Shown: positions 25,954-35,452, counted from the stretch's first letter. The stretch: DNA of 64,000 bases from Akkermansiaceae bacterium (GCA_024233115.1 JACKQB010000008.1:1-64000); one strand, 5' to 3'. Program-made: numbers and translations. The notes: generated by a model from the letters alone, not told the origin.

Positions 25954-26020
25954 TTAACCCCCTTTTCACCCCATGGCAAGCCCTTCTGACACCTCACCCA
26001 AAAAGCAAATTCCTAGCAGT
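25954..26020. repeat. 67-bp dispersed repeat, copy 1 (source copy within lgt remnant)
   Basis: Starts TTAACCCCCTTTTCACCCCA and ends AATTCCTAGCAGT. Identical in all 67 positions to 35386-35452 and 37604-37670. Here the right end runs straight into lgt coding sequence (the Lgt residues RHPSQLYE follow a few codons later), so this is probably the parental location. The other two copies end abruptly in unrelated DNA. Confidence 0.9.
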
Positions 26021-26323
26021 CAGTTGGAGGCGCGACATCCCTCGCAGTTGTATGAATCCTTGTTAGAGGGTTTTGTGCTCTTTGCGATTCTTTGCACCGT
26101 GCGGGTGCGTTTTCCCAAACTTGCCCACGGCGTGATCACCGGCTTGTTTTTCGTCCTCTACGCCGTGTTCCGCATCATCGTGGAGAACTACCGCCAGCCG
26201 GATGCCGGTCAGGATTTCATCCTCTCGCTGACCAAGGGGCAGTTCTACTCCACGTTCATGATCGCCGGCGGACTGTGTTTTATCGTCTGTGCCCTGAAGA
26301 AACAGCAATCGCTTAGATCATGA
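25973..26323 (+). pseudogene. lgt: C-terminal fragment of prolipoprotein diacylglyceryl transferase
   Basis: 116 residues. EARHPSQLYESLLEGFVLFAIL, then ITGLFFVLYAVFRIIVENYRQPD, then a last membrane helix (MIAGGLCFIVCAL) are the conserved third quarter and C-terminal helices of Lgt, which transfers diacylglycerol from phosphatidylglycerol to lipobox cysteines. The normal protein is about 260-330 residues; the N-terminal catalytic part with the HGG and Lgt signature is absent. Upstream is IS91-flanking DNA. As Lgt is essential in most Gram-negatives, an intact copy should exist elsewhere. The first 16 residues come from the 67-bp repeat unit. Confidence 0.85.
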
Positions 26324-26418
26324 CGGGATCCTACTTAACCGACCCTTCACCAAGTTTCGGCTGCTGTTTTTCCGGGAAAACCTGTTAACATCCCCGCTCA
26401 ATCCGCTGTTAGTTTACG

Positions 26419-26970
26419 GTGAGATTTTTCTCAAGTAAATCGGACGACGAGGTCGTCACCCAGATAGCGACCCACCAGGCCGAGATACTGGCGTATATTC
26501 ATTCCCTGTTGCCGGGCAACGCCTCGGTTGACGATGTCCTGCAGCGTACCAATCTCGTGCTCTGGAAAAAACGTGCGTTGTTCAAGAGGAATACCAATTT
26601 CCGTGCCTGGGCGTTCAGCATCGCTCGCTGGGAGGTGCGTGCTTTTCTCAAGGAATCCAAGCGCAAGAGCTGGCTGGTCATTGACGAGGATCTCGCCCGG
26701 CAGATCACCGAGACGATGGTCGATACGGCGGAAGATAATCCCATGCACGATCTCCGCCCCGCGCTTGAGTATTGCATGGAAAAGCTCAAACCTGATGAGC
26801 GGGAGCTAATAACGCACCGCTATTACACGGATGCTCCATTGAAGGAATATGCCGCAAGTAGCGGGCGCCCACTCGGCTCGATCAGGGTCAGCTTGTGCCG
26901 CATTCGCGCTACCCTGAAGCGGTGTATTGAAGCCCGTCGGCCCATGGATCAAGCCACCCAGACAAGCTGA
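26419..26970 (+). CDS. ECF-type sigma factor partnered with FecR
   Basis: 183 residues. Region 2: HSLLPGNASVDDVLQRTNLVLWKK and FRAWAFSIARWEVRAFLK; region 4: LKPDERELITHRYYTDAPLKEYA then GSIRVSLCRIRATLKRCI. This is the verrucomicrobial/planctomycetal sigma subgroup usually followed by a FecR-LamG membrane protein. GTG start at 26419. The stop overlaps the FecR gene start by one base (TGATG), a sign of translational coupling. Likely activates the downstream PEP-CTERM and fucosidase genes when released by the FecR protein. Confidence 0.9.
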   Translation: MRFFSSKSDDEVVTQIATHQAEILAYIHSLLPGNASVDDVLQRTNLVLWKKRALFKRNTNFRAWAFSIARWEVRAFLKESKRKSWLVIDEDLARQITETMVDTAEDNPMHDLRPALEYCMEKLKPDERELITHRYYTDAPLKEYAASSGRPLGSIRVSLCRIRATLKRCIEARRPMDQATQTS

Positions 26971-28544
26971 TGCCGTTGACACCCGTCCAACTTGAAACCC
27001 GGATTCAGGAACTCCTTGAGGGCACCCTGCCGGAGGCGCATTGGCCTGCATTGCGTGAGCGGCTGATGACCTCGGAGCAGGCTCGTGAGCTCTATTGTCA
27101 CTACGCCCGCATGACCACGTTGCTCAGACAGCGATCCAGGGGAATCAAGTCCTTGGCGGCACCTACCCCTGCGGTTCCGGTGGAGGAGCTTCTCCGTGTG
27201 CAGCGGAGGAAGGCCTCCCGTGTTGCTGTATTTGCCGCGGCTGCGGTTCTGGTGATCGCGCTGATGGCGATGCGGCTGTTTTTTGTGCAGGAGCCGCAGC
27301 CCGCGCTTACTTTTGCTTCAGCCCCAGGCACCCAGTTCACGCTGACTCACGACGGCAGTGAAGATGCACCCGTGGGGTTGGTGCTGGAAAAAGGCAGCAG
27401 ACTCGAGATTTCCCAGGGAGCGATCGAGCTGCGGTTTGGCTCTGGAGTGAGGTCAGTTGTGCAAGCACCGGCTGATGTCACCCTGCATGATGACGACACC
27501 CTCTTCATGCGAGAAGGGATCGCATGGTTCCACGTTCCCGCCAACGCGACCGGGTTTCAGGTCAAGACCCATGATCTGGAGATCGTGGACCTGGGCACCG
27601 AGTTTGGTGTGATCTCCAATCCCAATGACCACGATGAGGTGCATGTTTTCAAAGGCAGGGTTCAGGTGGCAGCCACCCGCCTGCGCATGGAGACTGCGAC
27701 GCTAGGGGCGGGGCAAGGCCGCCGTATCGATCCCATTGGCCGCCTGGACTCCGTACCTATCCACGCCAGCGCTTTTCTGACACGCCTTCCCGCATTCCTG
27801 CCTCATTTACACTGGAGCTTCGACGGCAAGGGTAAGGACATCTACCTTGTCAGCGGCAACCTCCCGACCAAAGACGGCATACTCTCGAAAGCCGTCGCCC
27901 TCGACAGGCATGACCCATTTGCATCCGTTCCGGGAAAGTTCGGCACTGCGCTCTGCTCCACTGGGCGAGGTGGCTTCATGACCACGGATTGGCCCGGCAT
28001 CGAGGGCAATGCCCCCCGCACCATCGCCTACTGGTTAAAACTGCCGCCCGGAAAACAATACCTGCACCCGGTTGTGGGTTGGGGAGCGCGGAGTGATGTC
28101 AGCCGTTCAGCCACGGGAGAGTTTTTATCCATCGTCGAGACAAGCGCCACCGGAGCTGTTGTCAATCTTTCCATAGGTGCCTACGAGCTTCACGGAACCA
28201 CCCCGGTCGATGACGGTCGGTGGCATCATGTCGCGCACGTTTTCACCGGCGGTTCAAATTCCGATGGCACCCCGGAGATCTACAGCTACATCGATGGAGA
28301 GTTGGAGCAAACACGTCCGGAGATCAATGCAAGCGCGCCCCGGAACGCAGATGGCAACATCTCCGTGAACACCTCCACCGACGGCATTAATTCGGTGCCG
28401 TTGAGAGTATTCAACCACCTTTGGGCGAAAAAACGGGAAGCCTACAGCATTACCCCGTCCATCGACGAACTCTACGTTTTTCAAGGCGCGCTGAGCCGTC
28501 GGCAAATCAGAAACATTTACCTTAAAAACGAGGTGAATCCGTAG
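26970..28544 (+). CDS. FecR-domain anti-sigma protein with LamG/concanavalin-like domain
   Basis: 524 residues. A cytoplasmic helical N-terminus (1-85) that likely holds the sigma factor is followed by one membrane helix (about 86-108, VAVFAAAAVLVIALMAMRLFF). A FecR domain comes next, with GVRSVVQAPADVTLHDDDTLFMREG and FQVKTHDLEIVDLGTEFGV (about 130-270). The C-terminal part (about 290-520) looks like a LamG jelly roll: HLHWSFDGKG, GRWHHVAHVFTGG, PSIDELYVFQGALS. LamG domains bind carbohydrate, so the protein may sense an extracellular glycan and release the sigma factor. Followed by a PEP-CTERM gene and a GH29 fucosidase. Confidence 0.88.
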   Translation: MPLTPVQLETRIQELLEGTLPEAHWPALRERLMTSEQARELYCHYARMTTLLRQRSRGIKSLAAPTPAVPVEELLRVQRRKASRVAVFAAAAVLVIALMAMRLFFVQEPQPALTFASAPGTQFTLTHDGSEDAPVGLVLEKGSRLEISQGAIELRFGSGVRSVVQAPADVTLHDDDTLFMREGIAWFHVPANATGFQVKTHDLEIVDLGTEFGVISNPNDHDEVHVFKGRVQVAATRLRMETATLGAGQGRRIDPIGRLDSVPIHASAFLTRLPAFLPHLHWSFDGKGKDIYLVSGNLPTKDGILSKAVALDRHDPFASVPGKFGTALCSTGRGGFMTTDWPGIEGNAPRTIAYWLKLPPGKQYLHPVVGWGARSDVSRSATGEFLSIVETSATGAVVNLSIGAYELHGTTPVDDGRWHHVAHVFTGGSNSDGTPEIYSYIDGELEQTRPEINASAPRNADGNISVNTSTDGINSVPLRVFNHLWAKKREAYSITPSIDELYVFQGALSRRQIRNIYLKNEVNP

Positions 28545-28667
28545 CGGTTCAAGTTTTTTTCAAATTGATTGTTAACCCCTACAGCTTTCGTGCCTGTGTC
28601 ATAGAGAAGGCCTGATCTTTATACAGCTCAGGAGGTAAGAAATCACTAAAAACAAAATAGAAAACAA

Positions 28668-29369
28668 ATGAAATACACGATACTACTGGCCCTCGCGGCC
28701 ATGACAGGAGTCAGCCAGGCGGCCGTAATTACCTGGGACGCCGGAGCCAGTTCGACGACCGCAATTACTGCCACGACTGATATCCTCAATGAGGGAGTTG
28801 CAGCGACCGGGATCACATACACAAAGGACGATTGGCCGAGTGGAACATCCTCCTTTGCAGCGGCCAACGGAGCTCTCGACTTCGGGGCTGGAGGTACCGT
28901 GAATGGTGTCAGCTTCAGCTCTGCTGGTGGCAGCGGTCCGTTCTGGACAAACAACGGTGGAGCCAGCACAGGGGATTCAACTCTGGACGGTATTATTAAC
29001 AATCACGCTGCCTTCGGTGGCACTGGTGATCCCTGGGAGCTGACCCTCAGCGGTCTGCAAGCCAATACCCAGTATAAAATCCAGATCATCGGTATTCATG
29101 ACCTTCGTGGTGGTGGCATCAGCACTCGTACCACTCAGTTCCAAGATAATGACGGAGGCCTGGCAAGTGCAACCCTGACCCGTGGAACTGGCGGCTGGGT
29201 AATTGGCACTTTCACAACCGGTGCTGCTGAAACTGCCTTTACGATTGACGCAATTGGCCCAACTGATCCAGGTGCCGCCGCTGTTGTTCTGCGCGTAGTC
29301 CCAGAACCCTCCTCCACAGCCCTTCTCGGCCTCGGCGGACTTGCTCTGATCCTACGTCGCCGTAAGTAA
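28668..29369 (+). CDS. PEP-CTERM sorting-domain protein
   Basis: 233 residues. The signal peptide is residues 1-18 (ending VSQA), then a Gly/Thr/Ser-rich beta-type body with no catalytic motif. The C-terminus is the classic PEP-CTERM tail: VPEPSS, hydrophobic TALLGLGGLALIL, then RRRK. AGGAGGT about 40 bases upstream is too distant to act as its ribosome site. It lies between the sigma/FecR pair and the fucosidase and ends in a good terminator, so it is probably strongly expressed by itself. Its tail is almost identical to that of the protein at 36678. Confidence 0.88.
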   Translation: MKYTILLALAAMTGVSQAAVITWDAGASSTTAITATTDILNEGVAATGITYTKDDWPSGTSSFAAANGALDFGAGGTVNGVSFSSAGGSGPFWTNNGGASTGDSTLDGIINNHAAFGGTGDPWELTLSGLQANTQYKIQIIGIHDLRGGGISTRTTQFQDNDGGLASATLTRGTGGWVIGTFTTGAAETAFTIDAIGPTDPGAAAVVLRVVPEPSSTALLGLGGLALILRRRK

Positions 29370-29393
29370 GACAAGAAACTTCTAACTTCATTC

Positions 29394-29430
29394 ATCCCCC
29401 CTCGATGGCTTCATGCTGCTGAGGGGGGAT
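29394..29430 (+). terminator. rho-independent terminator after the PEP-CTERM gene
   Basis: Stem ATCCCCCCTC / GAGGGGGGAT (10 bp, perfect) with a 17-base loop, followed by TTGTGT. Lies 25 bases after the stop codon. Confidence 0.7.
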
Positions 29431-29547
29431 TTGTGTAAGGCAATGTTACTCTAAGAATGACGTTAACTTCTTCCGCCTATCTGCCTGTAAGTGAGCGATG
29501 CCATATGGCTGGCACCATCGAGAATTGCCGTTCTATGTATGTTTACC

Positions 29548-29560
29548 CACTCAATGAGTG
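29548..29560. promoter_or_regulatory. small palindrome upstream of the fucosidase gene
   Basis: CACTCAATGAGTG is a perfect 6-bp inverted repeat around one base, 64 bases before the fucosidase ATG. It could be an operator or chance; no second copy was seen. Confidence 0.25.
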
Positions 29561-29624
29561 AGGATTCGCGCTCGCCCGTCCTGCTTTGAACTGATTTTTT
29601 CCTATCCACCCATTTTTCCTACTG

Positions 29625-32600
29625 ATGAAATTCCATACAACTCTCTTACTCTCTGCACTGCTCGTCGTCACGGCTCAGGCAGATACCATCATCGACTCGT
29701 CCAAGCACAACGGTGGCTTTGTCAGTGCCACAACCGGTTTTAACGGTTCGCCTGATGGCTGGATTGCCTCGTCAGGGGTCTGGCTGGCATCAGGAAACTC
29801 CGGCCTGACCACTGCTCCATTTGGCGCGGATACCGCCACAGATTCGCGTTACATCCAGATCCACAACGACAGCGGCGAAACCCTCACGTCCGCCGCTATG
29901 TTCACGGTGGCGGCGGCGGAAACCGTCAATCTTAGCTTCGACTACAAAACCGGCGGCACGGGCGCGGACACCACTCTAACGGTCAGCCTCTGGGATGCGC
30001 AGGCAAATGCCACCTATGCAACGCTGGGCACGATTTCCACATCCACAGCTCAAGCTAGCTTTACCCAGGTGGACTACTCACTCAGTGCACCCGCCGCCAA
30101 TACACGCTTGCAGCTTCGTTTCACCCTGTCTGCGGGAGGCAAGGACATGCACATCGATCGCGTTCACCTTGATGGTGGAGTGCTCACGCCGCCGCCTACC
30201 ATCGACTACGCCACCAGCCATTTTATAAACCCCACAGACACCGAGGCGATCAAGGTGGAAAAGGCTGCCAAAACTTTGCCCCGCCAGAAGCAGGTGGACT
30301 GGCAACGACTGGAAAACACCTTTTTCATCCACTTCGGCCCCAACACCTTCACCGGCTCGGAGTGGGGCAACGGTTTTGAGGATCCCGCCGACTTCAACCC
30401 CACCGCCCTCGATGCTGCGCAATGGGTAACGACCATTAAAAACGCTGGCGGAAAAATGCTTATGCTGGTGGTCAAGCACCACGAGGGCTTCTGCCTCTAC
30501 CCCAGCCGCTACACCACCCACGATGTAGCGTCCAGTCCATGGCTCGGCGGTAATGGCGATCTTGTCCGTGCCGTCTCTGATGCCTGCGCGGCACAGGGCA
30601 TTAAGTTCGGTGTCTATCTTTCCCCGGCGGATCTCTACCAGATCGAATCGCCCCTGAGTTACACCAATGGATCCGGATATTACGGAAATGGCAGCTCTTC
30701 CCAGACATCCACCATTCCAACCGATCCGGCCACCTTCAACAGCAATCCATCGCAAGGCCGCACGCCACCAACCGGATTCACCACCTACTCGTATGATGTC
30801 GATGACTACAATCGCTATTTTCTCAACCAGCTTTACGAGCTGCTTACCGAGTACGGTGATATTGCAGAAATGTGGTTTGATGGCGCTAACCCAAAGCCAG
30901 GCACCGGCCAGACCTACAGCCGCGCCGCCTGGTATGATCTGATCAACACACTGCAGCCGAACACCAACATCGCCATCGACGGACCGGACGTGCGCTGGGT
31001 CGGCAACGAAACAGGTTACGCCCGTGAAACCGAGTGGAGCGTTATCCCGACGCCAGTGTCTAATCTGACAACTGGCGGCGCACCTGATCTCGGCAGTCGC
31101 TCCAAACTGGTTGGCGGAAAGACCCTGACCTGGTGGCCTGCAGAAGCCGATACCAAGATTCTCAACGGATGGTTCTGGAAGTCCTCACACGGTGTGAAGA
31201 CAGCAAGCCAGTTGATCGATATCTACTACGCCTCGGTCGGCCGCAATGCCAACCTCCTGCTGAACCTCTCGCCGGATACACGTGGCCTGATTCCCGACAA
31301 TCAGATCACTCCACTGATGGAGGCGATGACCATCATTCAACAAACCTATGCTACGAACCTGGCTTCCGGTGGTACGATGGCTGCAGATTCGACTCTGGCC
31401 GGTCAACCAGCCAGCAATTGTCTGGATGGAGACCTCGATTCCTACTGGGAGCCTGAAGCCGGAGTCTCGACCCCTACCTTGACCTTAACGTTACCATCAG
31501 CTCAAACGATTGACCGGGTGGTTCTGCAGGAGGCGATCGCTGTGCGCAGTATGCGGATTGAGAATTTTGCCGTGGATACCTGGAATGGGACAAGCTGGGA
31601 AGAAAAGGCTACGGCAACCACCGTGGGACATAAACGTATTCTCAAGATTACGGAGACATCGACGGACAAGGTGCGGATCCGTATTACCCAGTCGCGGTTA
31701 GAACCCACGCTTGCGAATGTGGCGCTTTATAAATCGGTCAGCTTATTAGTCTCTCCGTTGATCGCCAACCGTGATGCTCAGGGCAAGGTTTCGATTTCAG
31801 CCTCGGGTGGGGATTCTATTTACTATACGGATGATGGCAGTGAGCCGACCACGGCATCCAAGCTATACACAGCACCGATCGATCTGCCGATGGGTGGCAC
31901 GATCAAAGCAATTAGCGAAAATGCCGGCTCGGTGAGTCTCGCCACGGTTAAGACCTTCTCTGGCTATGCCCCAATAGGCTGGCAAGTCATCTCCGTGAGC
32001 AGTGAAGAAATAGCGGAAGGCGAGCGTGCCAGCAACGCGATAGATGATGACCCAGACACGCTCTGGCATACTCAGTGGGGCGGTGGCGGCGGCTCTCACC
32101 CCCACCAGGTCACCATCGACATGCAGACCAGCCGTTTGATTGGTGGTTTTTCCTACCTGCCGCGTGTGAGCGGGGAGAATGGGATTGTTAAAAACTACCG
32201 CTTTGAAGTCAGTGTGGACAACGTTAACTGGACGAACGTTGCTGAGGCAGAGTTTGGAAATATCAAAAACAGCCCGGTGCTTCAGAAGGTCTTCTTTGCC
32301 GATGATGTAAAGGCACGCTACTTCCGTTTTACCGCCATTGATGAAATAAACGGGACAAACTATGCCAGCGCAGCAGAGATCAACGTCTTGCCCGGTGGGT
32401 ATGATAAGTTTCGCCAGGAGAATGGGCTGCAAACGGCACCTGGAAACCAGGATGGAGACGGCGACGGCCTCGGGCTGCTGATGGAATATTACCTGGGCAC
32501 CGATCCCGCAGTGCGCTCGTACAGTCCCGTCTCGATCTCTGCGGTTTCAGGTAACCCCCATTTCGAGGTCTTGCGCTCCACAGCAGCAACGGATGTTACA

Positions 32601-32756
32601 GCGGTGGTGAGATACTCGTATAATCTTATTGATTGGTTTGATGCCACTCCGACCGAGGTGATCACAGTGGATCAAGGCGAGGGGGTAACCAAGGATACTT
32701 ACATCCTTGCTCCGGAGAATCAGAATGTTTTCTATCGACTTCGAGTCAGTATTTAG
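29625..32756 (+). CDS. Exported GH29 alpha-L-fucosidase with carbohydrate-binding modules
   Basis: 1043 residues. The signal peptide is 1-19 (ending VTAQA). Residues about 20-190 form a lectin-like beta domain. The GH29 catalytic domain spans about 215-560: FFIHFGPNTFTGSEWGNG, VVKHHEGFCLYPS, and the nucleophile Asp near residue 419 in EMWFDGAN. Next come an F5/8-type C-like domain (about 580-700), a chitobiase C-terminal-like repeat (SIYYTDDGSEPTTASKLYT) and a second F5/8 domain (about 785-920). A DGDGDGL calcium-binding-like segment lies near the end. It would release fucose from host or algal glycans outside the cell or in the periplasm. Regulation by the upstream sigma/FecR pair is inferred from position. 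Confidence 0.92.
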   Translation: MKFHTTLLLSALLVVTAQADTIIDSSKHNGGFVSATTGFNGSPDGWIASSGVWLASGNSGLTTAPFGADTATDSRYIQIHNDSGETLTSAAMFTVAAAETVNLSFDYKTGGTGADTTLTVSLWDAQANATYATLGTISTSTAQASFTQVDYSLSAPAANTRLQLRFTLSAGGKDMHIDRVHLDGGVLTPPPTIDYATSHFINPTDTEAIKVEKAAKTLPRQKQVDWQRLENTFFIHFGPNTFTGSEWGNGFEDPADFNPTALDAAQWVTTIKNAGGKMLMLVVKHHEGFCLYPSRYTTHDVASSPWLGGNGDLVRAVSDACAAQGIKFGVYLSPADLYQIESPLSYTNGSGYYGNGSSSQTSTIPTDPATFNSNPSQGRTPPTGFTTYSYDVDDYNRYFLNQLYELLTEYGDIAEMWFDGANPKPGTGQTYSRAAWYDLINTLQPNTNIAIDGPDVRWVGNETGYARETEWSVIPTPVSNLTTGGAPDLGSRSKLVGGKTLTWWPAEADTKILNGWFWKSSHGVKTASQLIDIYYASVGRNANLLLNLSPDTRGLIPDNQITPLMEAMTIIQQTYATNLASGGTMAADSTLAGQPASNCLDGDLDSYWEPEAGVSTPTLTLTLPSAQTIDRVVLQEAIAVRSMRIENFAVDTWNGTSWEEKATATTVGHKRILKITETSTDKVRIRITQSRLEPTLANVALYKSVSLLVSPLIANRDAQGKVSISASGGDSIYYTDDGSEPTTASKLYTAPIDLPMGGTIKAISENAGSVSLATVKTFSGYAPIGWQVISVSSEEIAEGERASNAIDDDPDTLWHTQWGGGGGSHPHQVTIDMQTSRLIGGFSYLPRVSGENGIVKNYRFEVSVDNVNWTNVAEAEFGNIKNSPVLQKVFFADDVKARYFRFTAIDEINGTNYASAAEINVLPGGYDKFRQENGLQTAPGNQDGDGDGLGLLMEYYLGTDPAVRSYSPVSISAVSGNPHFEVLRSTAATDVTAVVRYSYNLIDWFDATPTEVITVDQGEGVTKDTYILAPENQNVFYRLRVSI

Positions 32757-32825
32757 TGATCTGCTCCGGCGTTTTTTTCGAGGATTGGACTTTCCATGCG
32801 GCATGGGATGCGCATCTTCGCTGCA

Positions 32826-33788
32826 ATGAAAAAGTTACCACGTCACCGTTACCTGCACCGTATTCCCGCCACACCTTTGGTGCCCGTCCGGCTGGACGCA
32901 GACTCTCCGGAAATCTGGTGCAAGCTCGAGTATCTGAATCCCTCAGGCTCGACGAAGGACCGCATTGCACGGCATATCCTGGAAAAAGCCTGGCGGCAGG
33001 GCAAGGTGGGGCCGGGAGGGCTGGTGGTGGAGGCGTCATCGGGCTCCACGTCCATCGCCCTGGCGCTCAACTGCGCGCAGATGGGATTGCGTTTTCTGGC
33101 GTTTATTCCCGATACCGCGACCAATGAGCGCTCGCTGATGATCCAGGCCTATGGAGCGGAAGTGAGAAAGGTGAGTGGCGGGATGCCGGAGGTGATCCGG
33201 ATGGCGGCAGAGTTTGCCAATGCTAAGGGGGCATTCCTAACACAGCAGTTTGAAAATACCGACAACGCCGAGGCGCACCAGCTTTTCACCGCCCATGAGG
33301 TCATGGTGCAGCTTCCCGATGTGAATATCGATGCCGTGGTGTCGGGCATCGGCACCGGCGGCACACTGGTGGGGATGCACCAGGGGTTTTCCAGTGCCGG
33401 GTGCGTGACCCGTCCGGTGGCGGCGATCCCGCAGTGTGCCGAGGGGGCGATGGTTTCCAATGTGGAGTGCTGTTCGTTACGTTTTTCCAAGGACGTGCCG
33501 GGTGTGATGGACGGGTGCTCCATGCTGTTCTCCGACTGGCGGCAGACAGCTGACGCGGCTGACCTGCGTGAGATTGCCATCGATGACAGCCGCTGCATGG
33601 AGCTGACCCACCGGCTCTGGGCGATGGGTTTCCCGGTGGGACCCTCGTCCGGACTGAACCTCGCCGCCGCGATGGAAGCTGCGAAGGATCTGGCGGAGGA
33701 TCTGGCGGAGGATGCGACAATCGTGACGGTCTTCCCCGACCGCATGGAGCGCTATTTTTCCCACAAGGTGTTTGAGCCCCTCAGGTAG
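32826..33788 (+). CDS. PLP-dependent cysteine synthase/cystathionine synthase-like enzyme
   Basis: About 320 residues of the fold-type II PLP family. Landmarks: CKLEYLNPSGSTKDR with the Schiff-base lysine near residue 43, VEASSGSTSIALAL (phosphate-binding and substrate loop, SSGST), VSGIGTGGTLVGMHQ and GPSSGLNLAAAM. It differs from housekeeping CysK in using GSTKDR and having extra cysteines (VECCSLRF), so O-acetylserine may not be the substrate; a cysteine synthase-like or diaminopropionate-type activity is possible. ATG at 32826 chosen since the conserved region starts soon after. Contains a small in-frame repeat (DLAEDLAED) near residue 295. Confidence 0.82.
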   Translation: MKKLPRHRYLHRIPATPLVPVRLDADSPEIWCKLEYLNPSGSTKDRIARHILEKAWRQGKVGPGGLVVEASSGSTSIALALNCAQMGLRFLAFIPDTATNERSLMIQAYGAEVRKVSGGMPEVIRMAAEFANAKGAFLTQQFENTDNAEAHQLFTAHEVMVQLPDVNIDAVVSGIGTGGTLVGMHQGFSSAGCVTRPVAAIPQCAEGAMVSNVECCSLRFSKDVPGVMDGCSMLFSDWRQTADAADLREIAIDDSRCMELTHRLWAMGFPVGPSSGLNLAAAMEAAKDLAEDLAEDATIVTVFPDRMERYFSHKVFEPLR

Positions 33789-33835
33789 AGATTGCGGCTG
33801 CTTGTTGTGCGCGAGTCAGGTTGACGTGTATGGCC

Positions 33836-35023
33836 TTAGCCCTTGGTCACCGCCTCCCAGGCACCGTCTGCGGCGTCGGACTTGAGGGCGGCGTCGATGA
33901 AGGCGAGGCCCATGCGGCCGTCGTCGATGTTGGCGTATTTGCTGCCGTCACAGCTCCAGGCTTCACCCGCCTGATAGGCGCGGACGTCTTTTTCGAACTC
34001 GCGGTGGAGTCGGGCATAGGCGTCGTGGAAGGCTTCGCCGTGGCCGCTGGGGATGGTGGGTTCGTCGAGCAGCCACTGGGGCACGTCGCCCAGGAATCCG
34101 TCGTTGGCGGAAACCGCGCCGCGCCAGTAGGTGCGGTCCGGCTGGTCCTGGAGGAAGATGGTGACTTTCTCGGGGTCTTCCTGGCTCCACTTGAGCGCGC
34201 CCTTGGTGCCGGCGATCATAATGCCGAGGTCGTTTTTATGACCGATGCAGATTTGCGAGGCGCGGACGAGGCACTTGCCGCCGTTAGAGAGTTCGCCGTA
34301 GGTGGTGAAGTGGTCGTCGATCGGGCGTCCGGGGACAAACTTGTCGAGTCTGGCCGAGACACGTTCAACGTCGAGTCCGGTGACAAAACGAAGTTGCATC
34401 AGAGCGTGGGTGCCGATGTCGCCGCCGCAGCCGCTGCCGCCGGCTTTTTTAGGGTCGGTGCGCCATGCGGCTTGCTGTTGGCCGGAGTCCTCGAGTTTGT
34501 CGGCGAGCCATCCCTGGATGTAGTAGGAATCCACCCAGCGGACTTCCCCGAGGAGGCCGCTCTGGACGATGTGACGACTGAACCAGCTGCTCCAGTGGCC
34601 GAGGTAGGTGTGGGCGACGGCGAAGGGCACGTTTTTCTCGCGCGCCTTGGCGACGAGGAGGTCGGCTTCCTCAAGGTTGACGGTGAGGGGTTTCTCACAC
34701 ATCACGGGGAGTCCGAGTTCGAGCGCCTTCATGGCGGGGTCGAAGTGGACGAAGTTGGGGGTCACGATGAGCACGTAATCGACGCGTTGGTCCTCGGGCA
34801 AGCTCGCCTGGTCGGCAAACAGATCGTCGTATGACTTGTAGCCTTTGACGGGGTAGGGCCAGTTATTGGCCTCGTTCATGGCGATTTCCGGGTCCGGGTG
34901 GAGGGCGACGGAGTGGACCCTGCGGGTGCCGTCGAAGTGGATGGCTTTCTGGTGCGGGTTGGCGATGAATGCGCCGGCACCGCCACCGATCATGGCTACT
35001 TTGAGTGGTTGTGGAGAGTTCAT
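33836..35023 (-). CDS. Gfo/Idh/MocA-family NAD(P)-dependent sugar oxidoreductase
   Basis: 395 residues. An N-terminal Rossmann fold (VAMIGGGAGAFIANPHQKA), the family catalytic motif CEKPLTVN near residue 110 and a C-terminal alpha/beta dehydrogenase domain (SGCGGDIGTHALMQLRFVTG). These enzymes oxidise or reduce sugars, inositols or related polyols; the longer form with GGGxGAFI and the HTYLGHWSSWF segment is common in Verrucomicrobiota and Planctomycetota sugar loci. The substrate is not visible. Convergent with the PLP enzyme gene; the next gene upstream is a truncated remnant. Confidence 0.9.
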   Translation of the reverse strand: MNSPQPLKVAMIGGGAGAFIANPHQKAIHFDGTRRVHSVALHPDPEIAMNEANNWPYPVKGYKSYDDLFADQASLPEDQRVDYVLIVTPNFVHFDPAMKALELGLPVMCEKPLTVNLEEADLLVAKAREKNVPFAVAHTYLGHWSSWFSRHIVQSGLLGEVRWVDSYYIQGWLADKLEDSGQQQAAWRTDPKKAGGSGCGGDIGTHALMQLRFVTGLDVERVSARLDKFVPGRPIDDHFTTYGELSNGGKCLVRASQICIGHKNDLGIMIAGTKGALKWSQEDPEKVTIFLQDQPDRTYWRGAVSANDGFLGDVPQWLLDEPTIPSGHGEAFHDAYARLHREFEKDVRAYQAGEAWSCDGSKYANIDDGRMGLAFIDAALKSDAADGAWEAVTKG

Positions 35024-35123
35024 TTTTTAATGGATGTGGATGGATTTTATGGGTTTTGAATTTGTTAGGCAGAGGGTGTGATCTGTGGTCATCTGGGCGG
35101 ATCTGAGTTATCTGTGATGAAGG

Positions 35124-35385
35124 TCATCTTACAACGCGTTTTATTTCAAGTTTGGCTGGTTTGAAATTGAGCAGTAACCCCAAGTTTATTTTGGCTACTC
35201 TGAGGTAGTTTAGCAATTGTGCAATTTCATTGTCGCCGATGCTGTCGATGGACTTGGCTTCGATGATGAGTTCGTTATTTACCACAAGATCGGTCAAGCA
35301 GTCTCCGACGATATGTCCTTCGTAACTGATTGGGTATGGGCGTTGCTGGTCTACGTGCATGCTGAGCTTCTTTAATGCGATGCGT
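35124..35385 (-). pseudogene. GxxExxY-family protein, 5'-truncated
   Basis: The remaining 87 residues match the C-terminal two thirds of the GxxExxY family (normally about 125-135 residues): PISYEGHIVGDCLTDLVVNN, ELIIEAKSI, and LLNYLRVAKINLGLLLNF. The N-terminal part that carries the GxxExxY motif itself is gone. The frame runs directly into the 67-bp repeat at 35386; an ATG inside the repeat (35429) gives an open frame, but its first residues are repeat-encoded. So the gene was cut at the repeat junction. Function of the family is unknown. Confidence 0.8.
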
Positions 35386-35452
35386 TTAACCCCCTTTTCA
35401 CCCCATGGCAAGCCCTTCTGACACCTCACCCAAAAAGCAAATTCCTAGCAGT
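35386..35452. repeat. 67-bp dispersed repeat, copy 2
   Basis: Identical to 25954-26020 and 37604-37670, in the same orientation. Its left edge truncates the GxxExxY gene; its right edge ends 10 bases before the stop codon of the regulator gene. Flanking bases differ from those of copy 1, so both boundaries are sharp. Confidence 0.9.

Noticed and set aside
33821..34834. Long plus-strand open frame (337 codons) opposite the Gfo/Idh/MocA gene
   Set aside because: It is exactly antisense to a gene with clear family motifs. Its Val/Gly/Glu-rich content is what the opposite strand of a GC-rich gene gives, and no family resemblance is seen.
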